From the NCBI RefSeq assembly GCF_034190915.1, contig NW_026947503.1:17268532-17332531 (forward strand): a stretch of 64,000 bases of DNA, given 5' to 3'. The DNA comes from Cavia porcellus (Eukaryota > Chordata > Mammalia > Rodentia > Caviidae). The notes beneath the pieces were generated by a model that did not search any database, had not been told where the DNA came from, and saw nothing but the letters and a program-made list of their open reading frames with translations. Shown here one piece after another: positions 44,694-56,830 of the stretch (its first letter is position 1; the number at the start of each line of letters is the position of its first letter). Position numbers and translations under genes: made by a program.

Positions 44694-46313
44694 CTCTCTC
44701 TCTCTCTCTCTCTGTGTCTCTCTCTTCATCTCTCACTTTCTCTTTAACTCTTTGCTTCTTCATATCATGAGGTCATTCATGTCCTCGTTAGAAGGTTTTT
44801 GTTTTCTTTCTTATTGTAGGCAAGAATAGACACAAAATAGGTCTTGAACTCAAGACATATAATTTTATCCCAGAATGTACAAATAAACTGTCATCACACT
44901 GGTTTAAATTTCATGCACAAATCATTGAGATCGGTTGGATAAATCTATAGACCTCAGAAAGAAAACAGTGTCGACTAACACACAATTTTTCCTGGCACTT
45001 GAACTCCTACATAATCAATTTGGTTAAAAATAGCTTGCCTGTTATTTCTGGGTACTGATATTTTCATTTTTTGATGCTTTAGTAAGGCTGAGTACTCCTG
45101 ATATATTTTAATAAATCGTCTGCTTTACAGTTAGTAGGATGTTCTGTCTGTCTCCCTAGCAGCTATGGTGTAGTTCAATGATCATTATCCTCATTTTCCT
45201 AGGATTCAGGGGTTTCCTGAAATTCTAAATCTTTAGCCCTAAAATTGGTACACTCTTGGAAATTCAAGACAGTGGGTCAGCCTGAGGCACACCACCTGTC
45301 CTCATGAGGATGGTGTTGGAGACATGTAGGACCCTGGAGCAGCACGCTCAGATCTCCAGGAATGCTACCTCCCGCTATGCCAGAGCCATGAGATGTGAGC
45401 TCTGAGCCTCGTGGTAGACCTGCTGTCATCTTCAGTGGAGTGGTTCTTTAGCGGAATTTAGGAAATATTCTGGCTACCTAAACGGTAAGACTGGATCTTC
45501 AGCCTCTTGAGATATTTCATTCTCTATCTAATATCCTTCCTTTTAATGAAGCATGTTCTGATATTTGCAACAAGGAACTATGACTAATATGCTGAAAATT
45601 TGGAAAATATTTCAATTGATCCTTGAATTCATCATTTACAAGATGAAAATAAGAATTTCCTCCACTGAATTTGGACAAAACATGGTATGCACACTGTACA
45701 ATTAATGTGAATTAATGTTTATAATAATGAAAAGAATTCATTAGATATACTGGGATGATCTTCACATGTTTGAAAGATAAATGTTGTAACTTTTTTGGCA
45801 AAATAGGTCTTGAAAACATTCTCAGGTTGCCTGGGTAACACATTTTATCTTGATAAATAAGTTTTAGCATTTTGATTGTATCATTCCTTGTAAAGTTATC
45901 CTAGTATGATAACATACACTTATGAACAATAGGGAAAATTACATTATTTTCTGTTGAAGCTGCAACTCTGAGAAAGATCATTAGTATGTGCCATCACTTG
46001 CTATGAAATGGTGAAATATGAATCATCAAATATCATCATATTAAACAAGTGGTTTTACAAATATTACTTGTATAAAACGATACCATAATCTAGCAAGATA
46101 AAAACAAAAACCTTAATGTTGTAGGGAAGCCCATTTAAATATTAATACAACTTACTTGGGCAAGCCTTTCTATAAGAAGAGACCATCAAGAAACGTTCAT
46201 GATTGGGTTTGTGATTTCAACAATGACATCATTGGCACTGCCTTCCCCATCCAGCAACACTGTTTTTTCTATGATTTAAGCAATCAAAGTTCAGTCTAAA
46301 GGATTGTTGTTGT
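43862..46313. other. Unassigned DNA with a (TC)n tract
   Basis: No gene recognised. A GC-richer block lies at 45270-45430, and a (TC)n microsatellite is listed separately. Confidence 0.35.
44646..44725. repeat. (TC)n microsatellite
   Basis: About 80 bp of TC units with a few interruptions. The Arg/Glu-rich reverse ORF over it is an artefact. Confidence 0.95.
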
Positions 46314-46406
46314 TTTGTTTTGTTTTGTTTTGTACCGGGGATCGAACTCACAACTGTGGGTTTGCAAGGCCGGTGCTTACGCCGCTGAGCTAAACCCTTA
46401 GCCCCT
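46314..46406 (-). mobile_element. ID-like SINE, reverse
   Basis: A TTTTG-repeat tail, then GTACCGGGGATCGAACTCAC, AACTGTGGGTTTGCAAGGCC, GGTGCTTACGCCGCTGAGCT, AAACCCTTAGCCCC. The B box (complement of GGGGATCGAACTC) is intact. No clean TSD found. Confidence 0.93.
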
Positions 46407-46924
46407 GGATATTTTTTAAATGGAAAAACCTATAGTGTCTACAAACAGAAAATTTGCCCCTTTTTCTTAGCAGAAAGTAGTCTTTTTTGCCACTCTCATA
46501 TTTATTGTAGGAGAATTCTTATTATCCATGTATGACTGTGACACCTAGACACAGAGGCAGGCTTTACTAGTGTTCTGCTTATATCATACCACACCGTCAT
46601 GCTGTCTACAGAGGCATTCTACACCAAAGCTAGGTAATTATTACCTTTTCCACCCAAGATTTTATGAAAAATAATTATCTATTAAGTGGTTTTGTAATGG
46701 ACATTAGATACCATGTTTAGAAGGTGCTGGTAGCTATGATTCTGATTACTTGGGAAAGCAGGTTTTTCAAGAAGAAATGACTGCAACATAAAGGCTGAAG
46801 CACAAACATAAACATGAACATGATAGTCTCCCAGCTGCTTCTTCAGAGATCCTTAATACCCCACCCCAAACCTGGTCCTTCCTAGAGATTGGTTCAGATT
46901 CCTGCAACAAAGTCCTTGACCCAG
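46407..46924. other. Unassigned sequence
   Basis: No recognised gene or repeat. Confidence 0.3.
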
Positions 46925-47080
46925 CAGTTTGTTGGAATCAGAAAACCTGAGATCTCAGCTCTGTCACTGCTACTATTTGTCCTTTTGGTCTCCAAGACTC
47001 AGTTACCTCATCTGTACAATCAAATCACTATGTCTTCATCAGATTTTTAGGACTAAATAGGTTCTGTGAGACCTACGTCC
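46925..47080 (+). repeat. MIR SINE, plus strand
   Basis: GGAATCAGAAAACCTGAGAT, CTCAGCTCTGTCACTGCTAC, CCAAGACTCAGTTACCTCAT and CTGTACAATCAAATCAC follow the MIR order. Confidence 0.75.
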
Positions 47081-47689
47081 AGTGAAGGACTTTTCTAACA
47101 GTTGCTTGGCCAATGTTTGTTCTTTTCCTTTCATGAGAGTTAATGCAACTGTTTCTCAGCTTGGCTTCTTACCAGCAGGTTCTTTCCCTTTGTACCCCTC
47201 TTACTTTAAAAGGAACAGACCTCTTAAGCCAAATTTGAGTATGCCATACACTCAGGAAAATGTCATGTTTCATTTCTCTGTATTTCAAATAAATTCAAAT
47301 TTCACAAACTTAAAACTCCACAGTTTCCCATTCTAGACATCTAAATGTTGTCCCCAACATCCTGTTGTTTGTTCCAGATGAAATCAGTGATGTTACACAA
47401 GCATGCATAATCTTCCATATCATTTCCTACAATTCATTTTTCCCAAATTTTCCCCTCTTTCTTTATTATCCATGTCAAAATTTGCCTTTCCTTCAAAGGC
47501 AAGCCCAAAGACCACTTAACAGGGCAATTTACCTAGTACTGGTGACAGTCATCTCTCGTCTGCATTCTTATAATCTTTTGGTTGTTTTTTCTCTAATAGT
47601 CACCTGTGTATATATTTTTATTTTCTTAGTATTGTATGAATACTTTTATGTTAATCTTTAGATCTTACAATATATGCTTGTTACAGTAG
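47081..47689 (+). repeat. Possible L2 LINE fragment
   Basis: AAGGCAAGCCCAAAGACCAC at 47496-47515 and the following CTCTCGTCTGCATTCTTATA loosely resemble the L2 3' coding/UTR order. Diverged, so tentative. The remainder is unassigned. Confidence 0.3.
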
Positions 47690-47860
47690 CTTTAGAGTTG
47701 ACATCCCAAGGTTCAAATCATGATCTTACTACTTTCTACCTCATTTAGTATGGAAAAATGTATTTGTTGATTCTCACTTTTATTACAATGGGATAATAAA
47801 TTATGACTTACATGCATTTTGTTAAAGATATTTTAGAGTATGTCACATAACAGCAGAATA
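47690..47860 (+). repeat. MIR-like fragment
   Basis: GGTTCAAATCATGATCTTAC, TACTTTCTACCTCATTTAG and TTACAATGGGATAATAAATT loosely follow MIR. Confidence 0.5.
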
Positions 47861-48464
47861 TAAATTCTATGTTGAAAGAATAACAATCATTTTAAAAAAT
47901 GATGTACTAAATGATTAGATCATATTCTTTTGACCAGTGCACAGGAGCCACTGAGAAGCCTGTATAAACGAGCAAGTCTAGACAGAGTGAGAGGCCTGAA
48001 AAGCATGAGCACAGGTAGCATTCATTCATCCAGAGCAAGACACGGTTAAACAGATGCTTAAGCAATGTTTCAATATTCATCATTCATTTACTCTGTGTTC
48101 TTCAATGGACATTTGATTATGGAAACCAGAAGACAGCATGTATTGTATTAGACAATAATGAAAATTCCATTTCAGGAAACTTAAAATTTTTGGCCATAAC
48201 TGAAATTAAGGATTACAATTAAGAAACTGTTTCTTCTTCAGTGTGGACCATCTCCTGTGATCTAAAAGAAATGGTTATGGAATCAGCTCAAGGAAATTGC
48301 ATGTACACAGGTAACTATGCGTTATAAGAAAAGCAAAACAGAGTATGAGACTGCAGAAGACAGATGTATCTTACATTGTGATCAAAGTTAGCCACTTATC
48401 AACAAATGTAAGTTGATTGCTTTATATGCATAATTACTGTTAATTGCTTCAACAGATCTGTGGG
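47861..48464. other. Unassigned sequence
   Basis: No gene. Possible L2 scrap near 48080-48190. Confidence 0.3.
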
Positions 48465-48600
48465 ACAGTATAAAGTTATTATAAATAACTTTATTTTACA
48501 AAGAACCAAACAGAGTTCCAATAGCTTGTGAAAGCTCACTGAGTGAACCAGTATGTTGATATTCGATGACGGAACCATTGTACCATTGACTGGTTCTTTC
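48465..48600 (-). repeat. MIR SINE, reverse
   Basis: AACTTTATTTTACAAAGAAC, CAAACAGAGTTCCAATAGCT, TGTGAAAGCTCACTGAGTGA and ACCAGTATGTTGATATTCGA match reverse MIR. Confidence 0.6.
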
Positions 48601-49806
48601 CCCTCTGTTGCACAGCATTTGAATTTCCCACACTTTCATGAAATGAAAGAGGTCAGCAATGTTCAGATACTACCTTCTTATTTTATATGAGAAGAAAAAT
48701 AAATCCCAGAAACATCAATCAAGTTGCCTACCTGCCAGCCAAGAAAACTCCACAAAGATGCTGCCATCCATGTGGAACAATGGCAGAGATATGTAATCTG
48801 TAAAAACTGTTTTGACCTTTGGATTAGTTTGCACATTCTGTAATCAACATGCCCATTTGCTGACCTCATTGTCTATTTTTTGCATAAGCCCTAGCTACTG
48901 TCTGTATTTCCCAAAAAGAAAGTAAAGGAGCTTTGCCTGCACAAAACGCACCAACCTGCTGACCTCGTATCACCTTGACAACATCACACCTGCAAGGCCT
49001 TCTGAAAGGCAAGCACAGGATCCATCTGCACCTCAAAAAGCTGTAAGTGGCCTGACCTTAGTAAAACAGAGTTTAACTTTCTCTTTCAACCTTTCCCTAA
49101 GAGGTCTTTCCTCTGGACTGAGAAGAACTATTCATCTGAAGGCATGAAGCTCCTATGGCCTCAACGGTAGTAAGGTTTTGATATGTTTAAATATAATCAA
49201 TGGATATAAAGCGCTGCTTGAATACCTAGTCATTTGAAGATTTAAAAGGAGACTGGAAGTTGTTTCTGGTCATGCTCCCCAACTGCTCGTGTAACACCGG
49301 GCCAGCTCATCAGAGCTTCTCTCTCCTTCACTAAGTAATTACAGGGAGCCACTTTGCCAGTAGGAATCATTTTATCACCGTTTTCTTCTCTTGTGCCCTA
49401 ACCTGTGGATTGCCGCTGAATGCAGACCTCTTCTACAAAGCAGATCATTTTCCTGGGCCAGAAAGCTTGATCAGGCAGAAGTGTCCTTTCAGAATTCCTG
49501 GCACATTTCTTATAATGAGGTAGGGTAGGAGGAATTCAAGACATCTGACAAAGTAGTCATTTTCCCAACTGGAATGTTTATGGACAAAAGTTTCAACCAA
49601 AGATAGAGAAATCTCTTACAGCCTATTTACATATTTATTATTTTCAAAAAGGAAGTTTAGACACCGACTTGCAAAATGCTTTCTTACATAAATATTGACT
49701 TGATAAGTACCAGTAATGTTTTTTTAGGAAAAAAAAAAAAAAAAAAAGAAAGTTTTTCACAGAGGTATACCATCCCTCAGTATCCTGAAATTGTACATTT
49801 TGTTCT

Positions 49807-49807
<1 letters not shown>
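48601..49807. other. Unassigned sequence
   Basis: About 1.2 kb, some GC-richer parts, a poly(A) run at 49728-49747. No gene recognised. Confidence 0.35.
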
Positions 49808-49861
<54 letters not shown>

Positions 49862-49941
49862 CTTTTGCACTGGGAATTGAACTCATAAACTTTCATTTGC
49901 CAAATAGGTACTGTGCAGCTGAGCTATATCCCTGGCCTTCC
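49808..49941 (-). mobile_element. ID-like SINE, reverse, with (TC)n tail region
   Basis: (TC)n at 49808-49864, then TTTGCACTGGGAATTGAACT, CATTTGCCAAATAGGTACTG and TGCAGCTGAGCTATATCCCT. The SINE head is diverged. The microsatellite probably grew from the A-rich tail region on the opposite strand. Confidence 0.85.
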
Positions 49942-50334
49942 TGTTTTGTTTCTAAAGATAAAGATTTTTAAAAAAAAATAGATAGAAGTTATGATTTTGG
50001 AAGTGCATGAGAGTTGAGTGGGTAGTATGTGATCGAGCAGGGGTATGTCAGTAATGATAACACCCACTGCAATATTTGTTAATCTGTTTTTAATATAATA
50101 CATTAAGACTAAATGATTTCACACTCACCTATGTACTATAGAACACACTGTGTATTAAGGCACATTTATTAAATCAGAACCTTTTTTGTAGCATCCTGTA
50201 CAATGTAGTGCTACTGACAAGCCTTCTGGAGCCAGACTCTGAACACATTGCTACGCCTTGCAGGGACCAAGTATCCTCAGTTTTATGGGGCAGAAATATC
50301 ACCGTAATCACTTGGACTATAATGAGGATCAATG
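49942..50334. other. Unassigned sequence
   Basis: No recognised gene or repeat. Confidence 0.3.
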
Positions 50335-50750
50335 GAGTGCATCAGTTTCATACCTGCTATAAAAATCACCACAAATAATAACAACCAAATTGTATTCTCT
50401 CAAAATTTTGAGAACTTGAAATTAGAAGCCAAAGGGCTGGCAGGGCCACATTCCCTCCAGAGCTTCTCTGGAGGATGTTTCTGTGCCATGTCTGGTCTCA
50501 GTAGCCCTAAGCATTCTTTGACCTACAGTCTTGACACTCTGGTATCTGCCTCTGTTTCCTCCCTGTGTCTGTGTCTTCCCTTGCCTGTCCTCTCTCCGTG
50601 TGTCTATTTTACAAAGACACGAATCGTAGTGGATTAAGGGCTCATCTTACCCCAGTATGACTTCATTTCAACTAAATAAGCTTCACTGAATCTGTTTCCA
50701 AGATCATATTCTGAGGTACTTGGAGTTAAGACTTCAACACTGGGGTGGGA
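50335..50750 (-). mobile_element. MLT1-type MaLR LTR, reverse
   Basis: CACCACAAATAATAACAACC, AAATTGTATTCTCTCAAAAT, AAAGGGCTGGCAGGGCCACA, TTCCCTCCAGAGCTTCTCTG, TGTGTCTGTGTCTTCCC and CCCCAGTATGACTTCATTTC follow the order of an old MLT1-like LTR. Coverage is nearly full length, with many substitutions. The opposite-strand LTR at 55.7-56.15 kb belongs to a similar group. Confidence 0.7.
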
Positions 50751-51100
50751 TTCAGTTCAATCCTCAGTAGTGTGTTATTTACTGTACTTGGTACTTTATG
50801 TGACTAGCACAGTCAGAAACCAGTGACTTCTACTCCAGCTCTCACACATGTGCTGTGGGACTCAAGCTGAAGCCGTCTGGGGCTAGAAAAATTTACATGA
50901 AGCTCCTACACTGTGGCACATACAGTTTGGTTTAAGGAGTAGAGAAAACCTGCAAAGCGAAAGAAAAAAAAAACTAAATTAGTACATTTTAGTATTTTTT
51001 ATCAGGCCTTAGAGAACCTTAACTTTGTGTCTCTGAGCTCCTATTAAAAGTGTTCCAAATTCCCTTTTTTATTCCAGCCTCCGTTCTGCTTAGGATTGAG
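50751..51100. other. Unassigned sequence
   Basis: No recognised gene or repeat. Confidence 0.3.
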
Positions 51101-51189
51101 ATTTTTTTTTTTTTCCCCCACTACTGGGCACTGAATTCAGGGCCTCCCGCTTGCCTGGCAGGTGTGGTGCCCCTGAGCGACAGCCTGAC
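51101..51189 (-). mobile_element. ID-like SINE, reverse
   Basis: Poly(T), then CTACTGGGCACTGAATTCAG, GGCCTCCCGCTTGCCTGGCA, GGTGTGGTGCCCCTGAGCGA. A diverged head with GGTGCCCC in place of GCTTATGC. Confidence 0.82.
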
Positions 51190-52386
51190 AAGTGCATTTT
51201 TGATCTTGAAGAAATCCTTTGTTCATGTGGGCTGGGTCCTCATCTCCAGGGTCCTCTTCAGCCCCTGCATTCTGTGATCTGGGATAACTAGCACTGTGCG
51301 TGCATCTGTCTGTTTTATGGGTTTCCGCCTCTCTGTCAGGTTTAATTTTTCCCTGATCTCGTTGTCCTTACTATTTTTCCTCTAAACTTCCTTCACATGC
51401 ATGTGAGTAATTTATTCTGACTATAAATTCAATCTCAAGAAAATTCTTTCTTTATTAATGTTTCTTTTCTAATGACATCTGTGAAAAACAAATGTCCCTT
51501 GAAAATAACTGCTTTTCTCATTTTATTACATGAGTCCTAGCCAAAAAATTATAGGGCTGTTTAGGTAAAAAAATAGTTATAAAACTCTAAGTCTCAGCTT
51601 GATTTTTCTTGCATTCTTAAATCATACTACATATCCTATTTAAAGAACTATGATTTCTACTTATGTGAATGAAATAACTTATTTTTTCTGACATATTTTT
51701 GAATTGTTTATCTCATAGCTCAAAGGATCCAATATTTCCATATAAAATAGCCAAAGATAAAAACATAAATTTAAGTATACAGCAAGATTATACTAAAGAC
51801 AAATTTTAAATAATGTGACTAAATTATTATAGAAATGATGAGTCTATGTAAGTCTTTATATAAAAATTTAAAACTCAAATTACTGGGGTGTTTTCATCCC
51901 AAAACTCGTTTCTGTCTTGCTTTGTCCTCCTTTTATTTCTCTTATACCTAGAAAGAAAAAAGATTTCTTTTCTAAAAGCCTATGAAGTCTTCCTTTCTAT
52001 TATTTGGACAGCTCTAAATATTCACCTTCTCAAAAAAAAAAAAAAAACCTTCATTTAAATTCAATGAATATGATTTCATACTTACTCTTTTCTGGCATGT
52101 TGAGACAATGAAGATACAATAAGCATCATAGACTTTTCAGGATGATAGAGTGAGAAAATAAGAAGAAACATCACTAACTTTTTCTAGCTTATGCTCCTCA
52201 TGAGGCTGTTTTCTGTAGAACTGTGGAGGGCCTTCAAATCTTCTTTAACATCATTTAAATGTTAGGAACCAGAGATACTCATAAATCCATAAATAAATCC
52301 TATCCTTATAGTAATTAATATGAGCTATTCTTAAATATAGGTTTAATAACAAAATAAGATACCATTTTTCAAAGTCCCAGATGGGC

Positions 52387-52387
<1 letters not shown>
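51190..52387. other. Unassigned AT-rich sequence
   Basis: Poly(A) run near 52032-52046; possible L2 scrap at 52070-52160. No gene recognised. Confidence 0.3.

Positions 52388-52441
<54 letters not shown>
52388..52441. repeat. (CA)n microsatellite
   Basis: About 26 uninterrupted CA units, likely polymorphic. The reverse ORF with a Cys-Val run is an artefact. Confidence 0.97.
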
Positions 52442-52443
<2 letters not shown>

Positions 52444-53429
52444 TGGCAGGATTTCAGAGATGGGAAATGGGAGGATTTCATAAAAGCTAGAAGAATAAAG
52501 GTAGCAGAGCCTCAAAGGTCAAATTCAAGATGAAGTCTAACAAAGCTTAGGACTGAACGAGTGTTGGAGCAAGTGTCATTAATTGGAAGAAGTAGGACAG
52601 CAAAGGGGCGGTGTGGGAGACGCCCAGGCAAGACAATGGCGATTCCAGCGGGGCTCAGGTTGGAAGCTTAGAAACAGGAGACAGACATGATAGGATAACA
52701 GTGTAGAAGCTCACACAGAAGGAAACACTGATGAAAACAAAACACAGGAATGGAAAGAGTATCTGTGAGTTTCAGAATATTCATCATCAGGAACAGCGGT
52801 AGTGTTATTTATATCAATAACAATTCATTAAGCTATTTCATCAGCTATATATTCATTAAGGATATGTAAGAGCCTGTATAATATAGAGTTAATACAAACA
52901 CTGCACTTTCTTAAGTTATTGCTAAGCAAAAAGAACATGATAAGTGGAAATAAATAAGCTTTTAATGGAATAAATAAAGCTAGGTTCAAATTCTTATTCC
53001 ACTGTTTTCTAGCTGGGTAGTAGTTAGAAATAGCACAATCTTTAAAATGTTGCTTTCATTTCATGTTATATTATACTCATACCTATAGCACAGCAATGTA
53101 GATAAAGCAGAATTGACTAAATTCAGTAAACAATACCACCATGACATCTAACATCTTCCATGGGACAGAATAAATTTTCAGTGGATTATTACCATATATC
53201 TAAGTACATGCTGCAACAGACTAGACATTATGCAACTATACCAAGACAGTAACTCAAGATTTTTGTTAAAAATGTTTTTAAAGATTTGTTAAGGAAAGAA
53301 AGTTGAACTCATACATAATCTTAAATTTAGAGATCAACTGTGTAATACGTTTTGTCCAGACTTTTTCCTAAATGTGTAAGATGTTTTTTTAATGCTATGA
53401 AGAAAGCTGATGAGATTGTAATAGAAAAT
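52442..53429. other. Unassigned sequence
   Basis: A slightly GC-rich part at 52590-52670, otherwise AT-rich. No gene or named repeat recognised. Confidence 0.35.
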
Positions 53430-54362
53430 ATTGTTATGTCCTGTTTTATCTCAATCTCTCTCTTATTCTTTAAAAAAATTATTTAGTTATTTCTTATGTT
53501 TGTTTTAATTAAGAGGAAAAATTTAAAAAATTAGCAGGAGGTATAATAGAAACTTATTTTGATTTCCTATTAACTTGTTTTGAAGTCCTGTAATACTCCC
53601 ACGATCTTGTTTTGACTGATTAGACTCTGTTCCATTCTGTATGTATGTAGTATCAAGTTTGAGCGTATAGGCAACTACTTTGAAGGCAATAAGATTCACT
53701 AAGATGCCCATGCTGGTTTGACTATTGTCTCCTTTGGAAGTCCTGTAATGTTTACAATGCCTAAGTTTTATTGGTCTTGTTCTCTACTGTTTTGTTCAAC
53801 TTTATAATATCTAATGAGATAGACAATTCTTTTTAAGGAAACAAGAGACATCGTTGATAACCATTGTTGATAACCTTGTACTCTGTTTTACATCATGTGC
53901 TATGTCTATCCTTGGTTTTGACAGACAGCTTTGTTTTGTCATATTTGACTTTATTCTCTCCCCCCCAAAAAAGTAATAAGAACTAAGGAGTAATAAAACC
54001 CAAAATGTGTAAATTTTGGTGTAAAAAAGAGAGGGAAAAAAGGAGCTCTAAAGGATACAACCGCAAGTGTGTTTAGGGGTGTTAAATAGCTGACCATATT
54101 AATGTTTTTGGTTGTATCATTGAACACAACTGTTTGCAGTCTCACTGTTTGAATGTCCATTTTGTATTCTTTGATACTGTGATTTGAGCAACTATTTCTA
54201 AGATGATAATACGTAATCTATTAACTGGTGATTTCTTACTGTCTTTTCTTTTTTTTTTTTTTTTTTTTTGGTAGTTCTGTATTATGTGTACCCTTACACC
54301 ACTTTGTTTTGTCCTGTGTTTTTCTCTTTTTCCTTTTAAATAAAATTTAAAAAAAAAAGAAA
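53430..54362 (+). mobile_element. L1 3'-UTR fragment
   Basis: Collinear with the second half of the L1 3' UTR at 1679-3886. Shared blocks include GTATAGGCAACTACTTTGAA, TGAAGTCCTGTAATA, the AAAGTAATAAGAAC block near 53970 and the terminal CCTTTTAAATAAAATTTAAA. AGAAAAT at 53423-53429 and 54363-54369 is a short candidate TSD. A poly(T) run of about 20 lies at 54248-54269. It is truncated before ORF2, so non-coding. Confidence 0.88.
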
Positions 54363-54369
54363 AGAAAAT

Positions 54370-54894
54370 GGCTCCCTAGCCAGTACAATCTCTCAGTTGC
54401 CTAGATATTCGCTCCTGTTCCAGTTACTTCTGGTCTCTTAGAAAAAGGCTGGTCACTGTGATGCATAGCTGGTCACTACGATGCAAATTGTGTAAACCAA
54501 TTCTCAATTGACAATTCATTCTGCCTCTGTCTTCATGCTTTCTTATCCAGTATAAGCCCTAGACAACCAGACATCAGGGCCTGATATCCTGGGATTGATC
54601 CTGATCAGTGCAGTCAACATAAATGAACCTGCCTCCAAATCCTGGGTGTTGTTTCTGTCTTCCTGCTCACCACTGCAAGATGATCTAACATCCAAATGTA
54701 CTCTGTGAATTTTTGGAAGAATGTAAAGTAATAGAGTTTCATCTGTTATCAGCAAAATAAATGGCAACAAGAGGCTACATAATACTAAGAAGGCTGAGAA
54801 AATGAAATCAAAAGAAAGAAAAAAAAAAAAAAGCAAAGTCCACAGTGTAGAAATAGAATCCATGTAAAACACCACAGGGAAAGCCTTGACACAA
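54370..54894. other. Unassigned sequence
   Basis: Contains a short tandem of GCTGGTCACTRYGATGCA-like units near 54447-54485 and a poly(A) run at 54819-54832. No gene recognised. Confidence 0.35.
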
Positions 54895-55251
54895 TGTCTT
54901 AGTTACTTTTTACTCTTCACTGAGACAAAATGCCTGATGCCCAAAGTTGAGGAAGGAAAGTTTTATTTCTAACAGTTCCTGGAGGTTTCAGCCCATACTT
55001 AGTTGGCTCCAATGTAGCATTGGTATAGCAGGACAGGCATTCATGGCTGCGACAAATAGCAAGGCACAAACTGGCAAAAAAGAGAGACACATTTTCTTCT
55101 AGGCATTATGTAGTATGCTGGCTCCACCCTTAGGTGGGTGTAGCACTCACACCACCAATCAGAGCAGTAGACAAAGAAACAATCACAAATGCTAGATTTG
55201 GTTGAGTCCATAATTCTTGAGACTTGGGGGTTACTGACATAAACCATGACA
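54895..55251 (-). mobile_element. Solo MaLR LTR, reverse
   Basis: Begins TGTCTTAGTTAC and ends AAACCATGACA, the reverse-complement MaLR termini. Internal CAAAATGCCTGATGCC, GGAAAGTTTTATTTCTAAC, GGAGGTTTCAGCCCATACTT and ATGCTAGATTTGGTTGAGTC blocks match the LTRs at 61.2 and 63.6 kb. The flanking 5-mers CACAA (54890-54894) and CACAG (55252-55256) match at four of five bases. Confidence 0.85.
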
Positions 55252-55699
55252 CACAGAAATAAGGAAAGTAAACAACACTTGTACTAACAAGGACAATGGC
55301 TTCCTGAATGATAATTTAGCTGTTGTTTATTTGAATCAGAATGCTAGGTGGTCTTACACTTAAACAGTAGAGGACTTGATTTTTGTGTTTGAAGAGTGGA
55401 AACACCATGGAGTAGCAGGAAAAATAATAAGCAAGAAAAAAGATTCAGTATCAAAATCAGGAGCCACAGAATAAATGGAAACAGGGATGTTAAAAACTTA
55501 TGCCACTTGATACACGATTTTGCACTCCAAGCATGGGATATATAATTAATATTTCTGAATTTTGTCACACTGTGTTGAAACATTGTTATGCAATTGCACT
55601 GATTAATTCAATGTACAAGGAGAAACTGCATTAAGCTATAGCAATGTTATTAACCAATTACTACACTCTAAAACCTGACATACAACTTAGTGTAAATCA
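55252..55699. other. Unassigned sequence
   Basis: No recognised gene or repeat between the two LTRs. Confidence 0.3.
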
Positions 55700-56147
55700 T
55701 GGTGTGAGGTTAATCATGTGTTCTCAAAAGTTATGTTCAAGTCTTAGACCCTGGAACCTTTGATGTGACTTTACTTGGAAATAGGGTTATTGTAGATATA
55801 ATAAGGATGATGTCATACTATATAAGGAAAGCCCAGAATGACTGATGTCCTTATAAAGAGACAAGGATTTGGAGAAAAACAGAAACATGAGGATGTGAGA
55901 GTATAGAAACAGAGACTCATAAGAAAGCTATTAGCCAAATAACACCAACAGTTGTCAGTCACCACCAGAAACTAGGAAGAAGCAAGAGAAAATTCTTACT
56001 TAGCATCGCTTGTGGGAGGATGGCCCTGCTGACACTTGAATATCTGACTCTAAGCCTTCAGAACTGTGAAATAAACCACATGTGTTGTTATAAACATTCA
56101 CCCAGTGAGTGGTCATTTTTAGGGCAGCCTAGGAAGCTTAAAACAGG
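55700..56147 (+). mobile_element. MLT1-type MaLR LTR, plus strand
   Basis: GTTATGTTCAAGTCTTAGAC, GTGACTTTACTTGGAAATAG, TGACTGATGTCCTTATAAAG, AGTCACCACCAGAAACTAGG, CTTCAGAACTGTGAAATAAA (the usual polyadenylation-signal region) and AGGGCAGCCTAGGAAG give a complete-looking old LTR. The 93-codon ORF at 56020 lies largely within its 3' end and is not a gene. Confidence 0.78.
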
Positions 56148-56547
56148 ATCTACTTCAGTAAAGGTTGCCTTTAATTGGAGACAAAAGGGGAATCCTTATA
56201 CACCTATAACAATAGGCCACTTACAACCTCATGGCAGGAGAGGACTGTGCACTTGGAAAAGCACATTTGATGTTATATACACAATATATATTTTGAATTG
56301 AACATGAAATACTGATTATCTTCTTAAAACATCATGGAGAGTAAAGCTGGAAAAAGATTTGTTAGTTGTTGGTAAAACAGGAAATATAATGATTTCTATC
56401 TAGAGGTATAATCTGATTTGAGAAGCTGTTGGAATTCACGGAAGGAGCTGAAGCTACTTGCTTTCTGAAAAAGTAGCATCATGCTGATCCAGCGTCGCAC
56501 CACAGCACCAACTCAGGAATCATCAGCCAACATATGCCATTCCATGC
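56148..56547. other. Unassigned sequence
   Basis: No recognised gene or repeat. Confidence 0.3.
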
Positions 56548-56830
56548 TGTCTTAGTCACAGAGCCATTATACCCATACTAGCAGCTTAAGGAGGGGTAGT
56601 TTATTTTGGCTTATGTTACAGCACATGGTTCACCAGCTCCAGGGAAGAATTGGCATGGCAGAGGGGCATCGTGAGCAAAGCTGCTGCCTGGTCAAGATGC
56701 AAAGAGAGGGAATAACATGGGGAGAGAGATAAATCCTTTCAGGTCATGTTTCTGTGGTTTACCACTTCCAACCAGATCTCACGTCCAAATAGCAAGTCTT
56801 GTGACACCTTTTTCTGAAAGCATGCAAGAC
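56548..56830 (-). mobile_element. MaLR LTR fragment, reverse
   Basis: TGTCTTAGTCACAGAGCC, AGCTTAAGGAGGGGTAGTTT, ATTTTGGCTTATGTTACAGC and CCAACCAGATCTCACGTCC are a diverged reverse MaLR LTR. It lacks a recognisable far end (no ACCATAACA-type terminus found), so it is truncated there. Confidence 0.65.

Noticed and set aside
44554..44763. Arg/Glu-rich ORF
   Set aside because: Product of the TC microsatellite. The same applies to ORFs at 49644-49888, 52251-52481, 61229-61579 and 63744-63980.
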